Shown one piece after another: positions 37,801 to 45,638 of a stretch of 64,000 bases of DNA. A model generated the notes under the pieces. It ran no database searches. It was given only the letters and a program-made list of their open reading frames with translations, and was not told where the DNA came from. Source of the stretch: Mucilaginibacter sp. (GTDB lineage Bacteria; Bacteroidota; Bacteroidia; Sphingobacteriales; Sphingobacteriaceae); NCBI GenBank assembly GCA_028288025.1, contig JAQBOM010000003.1, positions 1 through 64,000 of the forward strand, given 5' to 3'. Made by a program: the position numbers and the translations under genes. Each line of letters begins with the position of its first letter. Position 1 is the first letter of the stretch.

Positions 37801-38079
37801 AACCTGGTCATGTCTGACCGTTTTTTGGAAAGTGCTTCTTTCCTGCGCCTGCAGAATGTTCGTTTGGGCTATAATCTCCCAGCTCGCTGGGCAAAATATG
37901 TAGCTATGAACAGCTTAAAAGTATATGTGAGTGGCCAAAACTTATTTGTAATTACCAAATATCCCGGACTGGACCCTGAAGTGGGTTCATTTAATCAAAG
38001 CCCTACTTTAATGAATATCGATTTAGGAAGATACCCCAGCCCGCGCGTATTTACATTGGGAATTAATGCACAGTTTTAA
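34879..38079 (+). CDS. susC: SusC/RagA-family TonB-dependent outer-membrane transporter
   Basis: The 1066-residue protein imports oligosaccharides across the outer membrane. The signal peptide ends near SGAMAQ; a carboxypeptidase-regulatory-like domain follows (about 30-110, IKGTVSDDRGVTLPGATVKVKGT). Then comes the TonB box/plug (about 115-250: VVVIGYGTQKRGDVNGSI, PLYVIDGVE, IESIDILKDASASAIYGS) and a 22-strand barrel ending in an aromatic C-terminus (FTLGINAQF). A Gly-rich insertion (KQGSGGGGQLTRPGGGQEE) sits in the plug. The susD partner starts 17 bp downstream. Confidence 0.97.
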   Translation: MGKFLRIVLLFISLLACSGAMAQNQGTVIKGTVSDDRGVTLPGATVKVKGTQIGVVTDANGHYSINVPPTGKTLVFSFIGTETREVVIGSKTTIDVTLSLTSTALTDVVVIGYGTQKRGDVNGSIASIGAKDILDLPQPSIDQMLQGKAAGVTITQNSGEPGSATSVHIRGISGFGASEPLYVIDGVEKQGSGGGGQLTRPGGGQEETTVSALALINPNDIESIDILKDASASAIYGSRAANGVIIITTKRGKNGTARVNYDGYVGLQQQGKFIPMMNLPQYASLQNRLAVAFGIQPRAEFADPSVLGPGTNWQDAIFRTAAEQSHNLSVSGGSDKSDYYVSAGYFKQDGTILGYNFDRYTFRGSLNSQAKTWLKMGSTFSGSRSDQNVGLGSNTGIIYNALLASPDQAVYNADGSYAGPYVTTQGTVEGGPNPVQQALNISNTLNRNNINGNLYAEIKFFKDLSLRSEVDGDFNWTNAQTFNPSYDYAATGVPDLYHIKNPTATLNRLMTNSTYWSWKEYFNYGHTWGKSNLTALAGREVWESTYDQVPLSGTGFVAGNNVQSIALANSVGASVAEFKQSTVMESYLARAIFTYNNKYSLTANIRSDRSSNFAPGHQTGYFPGIAVSWRLSDEAFMAGVKSFADNIKIRASYGTVGNSNVPNYVYGASLKAVATAFGTGFIINNVANPNLTWQTSIQKDIGIDFSILNNRVEATIDYYNKTNNKFLFQQPLPNFLVGGGNEYGDNPAGIAPPYINAGEIENKGIEISINSRNIVTKDFTWATTLTFSHYNNKVVSLNNAPAINQSINTSFISLAATSTIPGYPVGEFYGYKVQGVVKTPAQLQYLATHPQNVTGTSPQVVTNDPTVSNSIWLGDLQYQDTNGDGKVDVNDRVPLGNPNPDFTYGFTNTFNYKGIDLSIFFYGSYGGKILNALEYQTAGLSGLYQNQLASSANFWTPTNPNSNIPAPRGGLGNPNLVMSDRFLESASFLRLQNVRLGYNLPARWAKYVAMNSLKVYVSGQNLFVITKYPGLDPEVGSFNQSPTLMNIDLGRYPSPRVFTLGINAQF

Positions 38080-38096
38080 TTTAAAAGAAATTTGAC

Positions 38097-39719
38097 ATGA
38101 AAGTACATATAAAATACATCACAGGTATAGCGTTAGTAGCGGGTTTAATTGCTACAGGCTGCAAAAAGGATTTTTTTAATCGTCCGCCTGAATCCGGCGT
38201 TACCGTAGGTAACTATTATCAAACAGCTGCCCAGGTAAAGTCAAGTACAGTTGGGCTATATGGTGCTGCGTGGTTCGGTTGGAACAATAAAGTTGGGTGG
38301 GCTATTACCGAGCTTTCAGGTGGTAACGGAAGAAGCTATTCATCAGACGTCAACGCTTTTCAAACTTTTTCTGTTCCAAATACAAATCCTGAAATTCTTG
38401 CCGCCTGGGATTCGCCTTTTACGGTTATCGCACAGGCTAATGGCATACTTAACAATCTGCCAATCAGTGTTCCCCCCTCGGTGCCAGTTTCGGCAGTGAA
38501 TAACGCATTGGGAGAAGCGCACTTGATGCGCGCAACAGCTTATTTTTACCTGGTACGTGTTTTCGGAAATGTTCCAATCGTTGAAAATCCATTACAGGAT
38601 ATCAATAACTTTCAGACCGTTCCGACTAACCCTGTTTCCGACGTATATAAATTAATGGTACGGGACCTGCAATTCGCCGAGGCCAATTGCTCGCCAAATG
38701 TTGCAGGCACCGGGCATGGGTCAAGTGGGTCCGCTTCGGCCATGCTGGCAAAAGTTTATTTGTATATGCAGGATTATGCAAATGCGCGTAAAGAAGCCGA
38801 AAAAGTGATCAACAGCGGCGAATTTGCCCTCTTATCAAACTACGGCGACCTGTTCAGAACCATCAACAATAACAATAAAGAGTCTATACTGTCTATGCAA
38901 TGGATATATAATAATGGATATGACTATGGAAACTCTATACAGGCATCATGGGCATATAGCAGTGGTATTACGCAAACTGGTGACGGCTATGCTGTATTCG
39001 GTCCGACGATTGATCTTCAAAACGCTTTTAAAGCGGAAGGCGGAGATACAGTACGCCGGCATTATACCATTATGTTACCCAACAGCTACTATAAGGAGCT
39101 GGATTTTGCCTTAGGTGGCTATCGGTTTCCTGCAAACGGCAGTGCACAAGGCACCAATGCCGCTGCAAAAAAATATGTGATCGGCGCCCCTTCCGATCCG
39201 GACAATAACGGCAAAACGGCGTTCCAGGCGGGCGGCAACAATACATATATTATGCGATATGCAGATGTGTTATTGATTGAAGCAGAAGCAATTTTAGGTC
39301 AGGCTGCAAATCCGGGTGTGGGCCATGGCATTCCTTTGTCAGCTACAACCTCGGATCCCACTGCTTTAACTTATTTTAACATGGTCAGGACAAGGTCGGG
39401 CGTCCCGGCGGTTACATCATTTACGTATCAGCAACTACTGAATGAAAGGCGTTTGGAATTTGCGTTGGAGCAAGACTATTGGTTTGATTTATGCCGGATT
39501 GATGGCTTTAACTCGACTACGCATCCGGTGGCCATAGGTATCATCAGCAATCAGGAGCGGGGAACCTATAGCGGTGCAGCCAATTCCGTTCCTCCGCCTA
39601 CCATTTACACAACCAAAATCACGCCGACAGATGCGAACTTCCTGTTCCCGGTACCGGTAGCAGAATCTAATGCCGATCCAAATTTAATTAAGCCGCCTGT
39701 ATCATATGTATTTAAATAA
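38097..39719 (+). CDS. susD: SusD/RagB-family surface glycan-binding lipoprotein
   Basis: The 540-residue lipoprotein (lipobox IATGC with Cys22, followed by KKDFF) forms the lid of the SusC transporter. It has the TPR-rich SusD fold: ALGEAHLMRATAYFYLVRVFGNVPIVE is the conserved N-terminal core, and QQLLNERRLEFALEQDYWFDLCRIDG the conserved C-terminal helix. It lies between susC and the glycan-binding protein gene in one operon. Confidence 0.97.
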   Translation: MKVHIKYITGIALVAGLIATGCKKDFFNRPPESGVTVGNYYQTAAQVKSSTVGLYGAAWFGWNNKVGWAITELSGGNGRSYSSDVNAFQTFSVPNTNPEILAAWDSPFTVIAQANGILNNLPISVPPSVPVSAVNNALGEAHLMRATAYFYLVRVFGNVPIVENPLQDINNFQTVPTNPVSDVYKLMVRDLQFAEANCSPNVAGTGHGSSGSASAMLAKVYLYMQDYANARKEAEKVINSGEFALLSNYGDLFRTINNNNKESILSMQWIYNNGYDYGNSIQASWAYSSGITQTGDGYAVFGPTIDLQNAFKAEGGDTVRRHYTIMLPNSYYKELDFALGGYRFPANGSAQGTNAAAKKYVIGAPSDPDNNGKTAFQAGGNNTYIMRYADVLLIEAEAILGQAANPGVGHGIPLSATTSDPTALTYFNMVRTRSGVPAVTSFTYQQLLNERRLEFALEQDYWFDLCRIDGFNSTTHPVAIGIISNQERGTYSGAANSVPPPTIYTTKITPTDANFLFPVPVAESNADPNLIKPPVSYVFK

Positions 39720-39735
39720 ATCTAAAACATTGTAT

Positions 39736-41001
39736 ATGAAAAAGATAATGAGAATTTCGAAAATTTATTACTGGATATTACCGGCATTGGTGATATCTGG
39801 TATGGGAGCATGCAAAAAGTATAATAGCGCGGGGTTTACCGCCGGTACGGGCGCGCCTACCATTTCAAGTGTACGTACAATCAGCAAAACATCGGTTGAT
39901 TCGTCGCGTACCACGTCAATAATCACTTATAACAGCAGCGGATTGGCTACCACGGTAACCAATCCAAACTATAGCCCGCAGCTGACAGCGTTTGATTCAA
40001 CAACGGTTACCGGTAAACTCGGTAACACCTATGCTGCAATGGGAGCTAACCTTGGCAGCACATCGAAAATTTTGCTTAATGGGGTTTCGATTTACTTTAA
40101 CCGCGCACTGATTTCTGATAAAAGTGTAATTTTTACGATTCCAACAAATATTCCCACAATAGGTCAGAAAAATACGCTTCAAATTGTTACCCTGCATGGA
40201 ACGATTACCTATAATTTTACGACGCTATCCCCTCCGCCAACAATTACCGCTGTATCAGATTATGATTTCACGGCTGGTTCACAGATTGCCTTGATGGGCG
40301 TTAGCTTAAGCACAGTAACCGGAATCAAACTTAAATCGACCGGCGACGTTGTTAACTTTTCAATAAAGTCGGACACCACAATGGTTTTAACCATGCCGGC
40401 GCAATCAACAGTTACCGAATCAACACTCGTGTTTTCATACAGTTCAGCTGGTAAAACCCTGCAAATAACCAGCACCGTGGTATTCAATGACCTCGACAAC
40501 GGGTACATGATTTTTGCGAACAACAATTTCCGGAACGCCTGGGCAGACAACTCATGGTCGGGCCCATCAGGTGTATCCACTAATGCGTCTCACTCAGGTA
40601 CAGCTTCTGCGCAAGCGACATACCCAGCAGGCGGCTGGAAAGTTGAAGGATGGGCTAACTGGTATCCAAGTATCCCTTACGATGCCAGCTACAAGTACCT
40701 GACCTTCTGGGTAAAAGGAGGAAGCGCAGCACATACACTTGTTTTAGTGGGCGACCAGATGAAGGGTGGTTACGGACAGATTCAAAATGCAAATGCCTAT
40801 GCAGCGCAATTAATAACTGTTCCGGCTAAGGTTTGGACGTTTTTCAAAATCCCTCTGGCACCGCCGGGTTCCACAAATGTAAACGCGCTCAACTATTGGG
40901 CCAATGGCTCCCCGGCTAAACAGTTAGGTTTCTTTCTACAGGGCATGAGCGGGGATGTAGACGAGACAATGTACTTTGATGAGGTTGCGTTTATAAAATA
41001 A
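39736..41001 (+). CDS. Surface glycan-binding lipoprotein with IPT/TIG domains
   Basis: The protein has about 421 residues. The lipobox is GMGAC followed by KKY. Two IPT/TIG-like immunoglobulin domains (about 35-240; ANLGSTSKILLNGVSIYFN, DYDFTAGSQIALMGVSL) support a C-terminal jelly-roll with GGWKVEGWANWYPSIPYDAS, ending DEVAFIK, typical of the glycan-binding domain in SusE/F-position proteins of mannan-type loci. The frame is open from 39706, overlapping susD, but the ATG at 39736 gives the proper signal peptide. It gathers polysaccharide at the cell surface. Confidence 0.88.
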   Translation: MKKIMRISKIYYWILPALVISGMGACKKYNSAGFTAGTGAPTISSVRTISKTSVDSSRTTSIITYNSSGLATTVTNPNYSPQLTAFDSTTVTGKLGNTYAAMGANLGSTSKILLNGVSIYFNRALISDKSVIFTIPTNIPTIGQKNTLQIVTLHGTITYNFTTLSPPPTITAVSDYDFTAGSQIALMGVSLSTVTGIKLKSTGDVVNFSIKSDTTMVLTMPAQSTVTESTLVFSYSSAGKTLQITSTVVFNDLDNGYMIFANNNFRNAWADNSWSGPSGVSTNASHSGTASAQATYPAGGWKVEGWANWYPSIPYDASYKYLTFWVKGGSAAHTLVLVGDQMKGGYGQIQNANAYAAQLITVPAKVWTFFKIPLAPPGSTNVNALNYWANGSPAKQLGFFLQGMSGDVDETMYFDEVAFIK

Positions 41002-41068
41002 TTACCGGGTTGTACATTCAACCAATGCACAACTCATTAATAAATGGGATATAATAGTTAATTAATTT

Positions 41069-41115
41069 AAGCCATCATCGGTGAAAGCTTCGCTAAACTG
41101 GTGGTGGCTTTTTTT
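41069..41115 (+). terminator. Rho-independent terminator inside the polysaccharide locus
   Basis: AAGCCATCATCGG (41069-41081) pairs, using G-U pairs, with CTGGTGGTGGCTT (41098-41110), followed by seven T. It separates susC-susD-binding protein from the two hydrolase genes. Confidence 0.75.
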
Positions 41116-41141
41116 GACCGCGGTTAAGTGATAAAAGACAG

Positions 41142-42932
41142 ATGAAAAACATTAAAACTACAACATTAATAGTCCTGGTTGCGACGGCGGCTATGCTATC
41201 ATGTAAAAAGGCGCATACACAACCGGGTGGCGGCAAAATACAGCCGCCAACGCCAGGCACAGGTGTCGGCACGGGACCCAACGGCACGATCGTGGCCGGA
41301 ACGGATCCTGCGATTTCTGTAACCCAGGGGTTCTTCCTGGATAATTGGTCGGGGAAAACATTTGCGGTGCCGGCATCACAACCTATTTCTAAACCATCAG
41401 CAACCGGAGCAACAATTGTAACGGTTGACCTTAGCCAGGTTGTAACAAAGGCATCAGCGAATATTTATGGCAATAATACCAACCCATTTATGGGTCAATA
41501 TGTAACCGAGCCGGTTTTAATGGCAAATATCACCGCGTTAAACCCAGGCATTTTAAGAGCACCCGGCGGCAGCCTTTCGGATGTGTATTTTTGGAATGGC
41601 AACGGCCTATCCGCAACGGCACCTCCCGATGCACCGGCCACATTACTGAATAATACGGGGGTAGCCTCCGCTGCGGGATATTGGTTCGGAAATAATAATC
41701 AGAATTGGACATTTAGCCTCGACAACTATTATAAGGTATTGCTGCAAACCGGCAGCAAGGGATTAATTACCGTTAATTACGGCTATGCGCGCTACGGTAC
41801 CAGCGCACATCCCGACCAGGCGGCAGCGCATTTAGCAGCAAATTGGGTTAGATATGACAAAGGACGCACCCAATACTGGGAAGTAGGTAACGAAAACTAC
41901 GGAACCTGGGAAGCGGGCTATCGCATTGATGTATCGCAAAATAAAGATGGGCAGCCAGCGATAATTACCGGTACGGTATATGGCACCCATTTTAAAACAT
42001 TTGCCGATTCAATGCGTAAAGCAGCAACAGAGGTGGGCAACACCAACTTTAAGATAGGTATTGTGTTAACCAGCGGGAATGACCTGAATTCCAATTCATC
42101 TAACGTAAGCAATTGGAACCATGATGTTTTATTCGCCGCAGGAAATGCTGCAGATTTCTTTGTAGTCCATAATTACTACACGCCTTACAATCAAAACTCA
42201 ACGGCCGAGGTTATTCTAAACACACCTGCGCCCGAAACTGCGTCGGAAGTGAATTGGATAAAAACATCTGTCCAAAATGCGGGAGTAATGCAAAAACCGG
42301 TTGCTATGGACGAATGGAACATACAGGCTATTGGGTCGAGCCAAAATGTTTCGAACATTGCAGGCGCACACGCGGTAATGGTTTTGGGCGAAGCATTAAA
42401 AAATCAAATCAGCATGGCCAGCCGGTGGGACCTCGCAAACTCGTGGGCCAACGGCGATGACCAGGGTATGTTTATGAATTCTGCAATGACAGGCGACCTT
42501 GAGCCTGGTGCACCGGCATGGAATGCGCGGCCCGCATTTTATTATATGCATTTCTTCCAAAAATATTTTGGCGACCGGATGGTAAATTCAACCGTGAGCG
42601 GGAATACAAACATTGTAAGTTATGGTTCATCATATTCGTCGGGCCAGGCCGGGGTAATTTTGGTGAACAAGGGAAATACTGACCAGATTGTAACCGTGGC
42701 ATTCAATAATTTTGCTATCGGTGCTAACTATTACTATTACGAGCTCAACGGCGGCGCAGATAATGCTCCCTTTTCGCATAAGGTATTCGTAAACGGATCA
42801 GGCCCGGCCGGCGCATCAGGCGGCCCTGCAAATTTTGAGTCGGTTCCGGCGATTTCGGCCAGTGTGGCCGGAGGCATAATTATTAACGTGCCGGCGTATG
42901 GCGCGGTTTTTTTAGTTGCAGATAAAAAATAA
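41142..42932 (+). CDS. Clan GH-A glycoside hydrolase lipoprotein (arabinofuranosidase-like)
   Basis: The 596-residue lipoprotein (lipobox MLSC with KKA) has a Thr/Pro/Gly-rich spacer and a TIM-barrel glycosidase. The acid/base is probably Glu251 in YWEVGNENYG and the nucleophile Glu391 in VAMDEWN, the two clan GH-A positions. LRAPGGSLSDVYFW and DFFVVHNYYTP resemble GH51/GH39-type alpha-L-arabinofuranosidases, but I cannot fix the family. A beta-sandwich C-terminal domain follows (about 480-596). It probably works at the cell surface, trimming the substrate of the neighbouring mannanase. Confidence 0.8.
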   Translation: MKNIKTTTLIVLVATAAMLSCKKAHTQPGGGKIQPPTPGTGVGTGPNGTIVAGTDPAISVTQGFFLDNWSGKTFAVPASQPISKPSATGATIVTVDLSQVVTKASANIYGNNTNPFMGQYVTEPVLMANITALNPGILRAPGGSLSDVYFWNGNGLSATAPPDAPATLLNNTGVASAAGYWFGNNNQNWTFSLDNYYKVLLQTGSKGLITVNYGYARYGTSAHPDQAAAHLAANWVRYDKGRTQYWEVGNENYGTWEAGYRIDVSQNKDGQPAIITGTVYGTHFKTFADSMRKAATEVGNTNFKIGIVLTSGNDLNSNSSNVSNWNHDVLFAAGNAADFFVVHNYYTPYNQNSTAEVILNTPAPETASEVNWIKTSVQNAGVMQKPVAMDEWNIQAIGSSQNVSNIAGAHAVMVLGEALKNQISMASRWDLANSWANGDDQGMFMNSAMTGDLEPGAPAWNARPAFYYMHFFQKYFGDRMVNSTVSGNTNIVSYGSSYSSGQAGVILVNKGNTDQIVTVAFNNFAIGANYYYYELNGGADNAPFSHKVFVNGSGPAGASGGPANFESVPAISASVAGGIIINVPAYGAVFLVADKK

Positions 42933-42989
42933 AAAGCCACGGTTGAGGAACTTTCAATAATGGGACCAACTGCATAAAAATAAAGTTAA

Positions 42990-44237
42990 ATGAAAACAGT
43001 CATTTTAATTGCCCTATTCCTTCTTACCGAAATCCTGAATATAACAGCTTCACCCGTACGACCGGAATTGCTAATTATAAAACCGACGATAACTAAAATG
43101 GCCGCTATTATATGGGATAAAGCGAGCCCATTCAAGGTACTTTCTGACACCGGTGCGGTATATGCGGGTAGTCCGCCGACATCGATTATGGTGGATCCAC
43201 ATGCTTCTCCGCTAACGCGTATTTTGTATGATAATCTGAAGCAACTCGAAGGTAAACATATTTTATTTGGCCAGCAGGATGCAACATCGTCAGGCTATGG
43301 TTGGCGCGATACTTCCGGAAGGTGTGATGTCAAAGACGTCACGGGGGTATATCCTGCAGTCTATTCATGGGATCTGATGGATTTTACCCTTCCCGGGCTC
43401 GATACCGTGGCCGGACTAAAGAAAATAAGAAAGTTGACCACCGAAGCATACGAGCGTGGAGCGGTAAATTCATATTGCTGGCATTTATTTAACCTGATAA
43501 CCGGTAAAAATTTTTACGATACCATGCGGGTGGTGTCCCGGATCATACCGGGCGGCGACTATAACAATAAATACAAGTATGAACTCCGCAAAGCAGCCAG
43601 CTATTTCGGGTCCTTAAAAGGTAAGCACGGAGAGCTGATTCCGGTGATATTCCGGCCGTTTCATGAAATGGATGGCAACTGGTTTTGGTGGGGTAATAAA
43701 TTCTGCTCAAGGGAAGAATATAAGCAGCTTTATAAATTTACCGTAGAATATTTAAGGGATAGTCTGCAGGTGCATAATCTCATTTACGCCTACTCTCCGG
43801 ATTGTAAATTTTCAAGCGAGCAGCAATATTTAGAACATTATCCCGGCGATGGATATGTGGATCTGCTGGGTATGGATAATTATTGGGACTTTAGGTTTGA
43901 CGGCGGCAATTTAGATACTGCACATAAAAAATTGATGATCATATCGAATTGCGCAATTCGTAAAAATAAATTAGCGGCTTTAACAGAAACGGGACAAAGT
44001 AATATCCCGGATTCCGTTTGGTTCACCAACAAGCTTCTAGGCGCCCTATTGGGTTATCCGGACAAACCTGTTTTATCGTATGTTGCAGTTTGGCGGAATA
44101 GCGTTAAAGGATTCTACACACCTTATAAAGGACATCCGGCAGAAAAGGATTTTATTAAAATGAAAGGTAATCCTTATTTGTTATTTGAAGACAGACTACC
44201 AAAGCTTTATCGAAAAAGTAAAGCCGTCAAGAATTAA
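42990..44237 (+). CDS. GH26 beta-mannanase
   Basis: The 415-residue exported hydrolase has a signal peptide (about 1-21) and a GH26 catalytic domain. GKHILFGQQDATSSGYGW is the family start motif. The acid/base is Glu226 in FRPFHEMDGNWFWW, and the nucleophile Glu333 in ALTETGQ. VDLLGMDNYWDF and an SYVAVWRNS aromatic site complete the mannan-binding cleft. GH26 enzymes cleave beta-1,4-mannans, which points to mannan or galacto/glucomannan as the substrate of this locus. The C-terminus is basic and lysine-rich. Confidence 0.93.
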   Translation: MKTVILIALFLLTEILNITASPVRPELLIIKPTITKMAAIIWDKASPFKVLSDTGAVYAGSPPTSIMVDPHASPLTRILYDNLKQLEGKHILFGQQDATSSGYGWRDTSGRCDVKDVTGVYPAVYSWDLMDFTLPGLDTVAGLKKIRKLTTEAYERGAVNSYCWHLFNLITGKNFYDTMRVVSRIIPGGDYNNKYKYELRKAASYFGSLKGKHGELIPVIFRPFHEMDGNWFWWGNKFCSREEYKQLYKFTVEYLRDSLQVHNLIYAYSPDCKFSSEQQYLEHYPGDGYVDLLGMDNYWDFRFDGGNLDTAHKKLMIISNCAIRKNKLAALTETGQSNIPDSVWFTNKLLGALLGYPDKPVLSYVAVWRNSVKGFYTPYKGHPAEKDFIKMKGNPYLLFEDRLPKLYRKSKAVKN

Positions 44238-44603
44238 ATAACATTCAAGACTTGGAGTATACTAATAGAGGTAAAATTCAGGTGAGATTTGCTGAGATAA
44301 TAATTCCGTTAACAATGCCGCCAATGAAATCGGCCTTGCTGCCATCACGCAGTAGCTGCAGTCTTTTTTCGCTTAATTCGGTTTTCCTTTCACAGGTCCC
44401 TGAATTCCAAAAAATTCGCTTTTATCCCCGATAAGAATAGTCCTTACCAGTCTGGATTTGGGTGCATCTAACAAGACTGCGCTACATATTTGTCGACGCG
44501 GCCAACCACTTCAAATCGTAAGAAAACAGTTCGGGATTTGCCGCGTTAGGGTCACCAAATAATCAGCCACTTGCAATATATATTTGCAAGTGACTTTATT
44601 TCC
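44238..44603. other. Gene-poor region with possible minus-strand relics
   Basis: No intact gene lies in these 366 bp. On the minus strand, 44278-44421 is an open frame of 47 codons (containing RLQLLRDGSKADFIGGIVNG) and a shorter one reads FGDPNAANPELFSYDLKWL. Both look protein-like but neither is recognised. The AraC terminator hairpin lies at 44568-44592. Confidence 0.45.
44568..44592 (-). terminator. Hairpin terminator of the AraC gene
   Basis: CACTTGCAA and TTGCAAGTG form a 9-bp stem around a TATATAT loop, 12 nt beyond the AraC stop codon on the minus strand. Confidence 0.6.
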
Positions 44604-45521
44604 CTACGCAGATCTTTGAACGCCCAGCCGGGACATCAAGGGCGAAGACCCGGTATATTTTTTAAAGAAATTAGCGAAGTAAGCAGGTTCTTCAAAACCA
44701 AGGCTGTTGGCTATCTGGGCAATGGTCCAGTCGGTATGTTTCAATAAAGCATAGGCCTCTTTTAAAACACGTTCGGAAACATGCTGGGTAGTGGTTTTCC
44801 CGGTTACTTCTTTGACCGACCGGTTCAGGTGGTTGGTATGCACCGCAAGGCTTTGGGCATAATTATGGGCTGTTTTCAGTTTAAGATATTGCCCGGGCGA
44901 GTCGATCGGAAACTGCCTTTCCAGCAGCTCAAAGAATAAGCCGGTGATCCTTGCCGCAGCGTTCGTATTGGTTTCATAGGTGGTAACCGGCGCTATTTTT
45001 AAAGCCTCATGCATAAGGATACGCAGGTAACTGCGCAGCAGGTCATACTTGTGGACATAATCCGATTCCATTTCCTGCAGCATTTTACCAAGTGTTGCCG
45101 ACATAAATGCCAACTGAACGTCGGTTAAAAACACGATGTGACAGCCGTCCGCCTGGAACAGCGGGAACTCTTTCAGGGCGCTTTTATGTTCGTGCGATTC
45201 GATAAAGGATTGCGTAAATAAGCAGAACCAGCCGTCCTGGGAGCCGGGCCCCGGCTCCCAGGATGAGGGTACCGTAGGGCTTGAAAACACCAGCGCAGGC
45301 CGGTCTATCGTGACCCATTTATCCGCATAATGTATTTTTCCATTGCCGATGATCAGCGCTATTTTATAGAAATCGCGACGGCTGAAGGGGGATCTGGTAT
45401 TGCATGACCGGCGCAAAAACACGTTGAAATGCCCCTGCCCGGTATTGTTTTCGGCAAAGACCTTTTGATTTGCGACAGGGTGGCGCTGGTAAAATTCCTC
45501 AAGGGTTTCAGTGGTTAACAT
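44604..45521 (-). CDS. AraC-family transcriptional regulator
   Basis: The protein has about 305 residues: an N-terminal cupin-type sensor (about 20-140, with HFNVFLRRSCN and RRDFYKIALIIGNGKIHYADK) and a C-terminal double helix-turn-helix (AYALLKHTDWTIAQIANSLGFEEPAYFANFFKKYTG). The frame is open to 45545, but MLTTETLEEFYQRHPV at 45521 is the natural start. It is divergent from the MFS exporter, with paired direct repeats between them, so it probably controls the exporter and itself. The last ~25 codons are duplicated as a relic at 29931. Confidence 0.93.
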   Translation of the reverse strand: MLTTETLEEFYQRHPVANQKVFAENNTGQGHFNVFLRRSCNTRSPFSRRDFYKIALIIGNGKIHYADKWVTIDRPALVFSSPTVPSSWEPGPGSQDGWFCLFTQSFIESHEHKSALKEFPLFQADGCHIVFLTDVQLAFMSATLGKMLQEMESDYVHKYDLLRSYLRILMHEALKIAPVTTYETNTNAAARITGLFFELLERQFPIDSPGQYLKLKTAHNYAQSLAVHTNHLNRSVKEVTGKTTTQHVSERVLKEAYALLKHTDWTIAQIANSLGFEEPAYFANFFKKYTGSSPLMSRLGVQRSA

Positions 45522-45549
45522 GATATAAAGGTAAAAACGTAGCAACCTT

Positions 45550-45595
45550 ATTTGATTATTATAACCAAATATGACGATTTGATGATATAACCAAA
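45550..45595. promoter_or_regulatory. Direct-repeat operator between AraC and MFS genes
   Basis: ATTTGATTATTATAACCAAA (45550-45569) and ATTTGATGATATAACCAAA (45577-45595) are near-identical, start to start 27 bp apart, in the 117-bp divergent region. Direct repeats suit binding by an AraC-type protein. CATATTTG on the minus strand, one mismatch from the -7 consensus, lies between them. Confidence 0.65.
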
Positions 45596-45638
45596 GTCAA
45601 ATGTTTGAAAGTTATAAATATCTGCTTGAATACTATAA

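Noticed and set aside
30163..44237. Mobile element carrying the polysaccharide locus
   Set aside because: No integrase, transposase, tRNA-flanked att repeats or conjugation genes are visible; only the AraC relic hints at rearrangement. The tRNA-Lys at 27067 has no 3' duplicate that I can find.
44252..44434. 60-codon plus-strand frame after the mannanase gene
   Set aside because: It is antisense to a more protein-like minus-strand frame and shows no domain.
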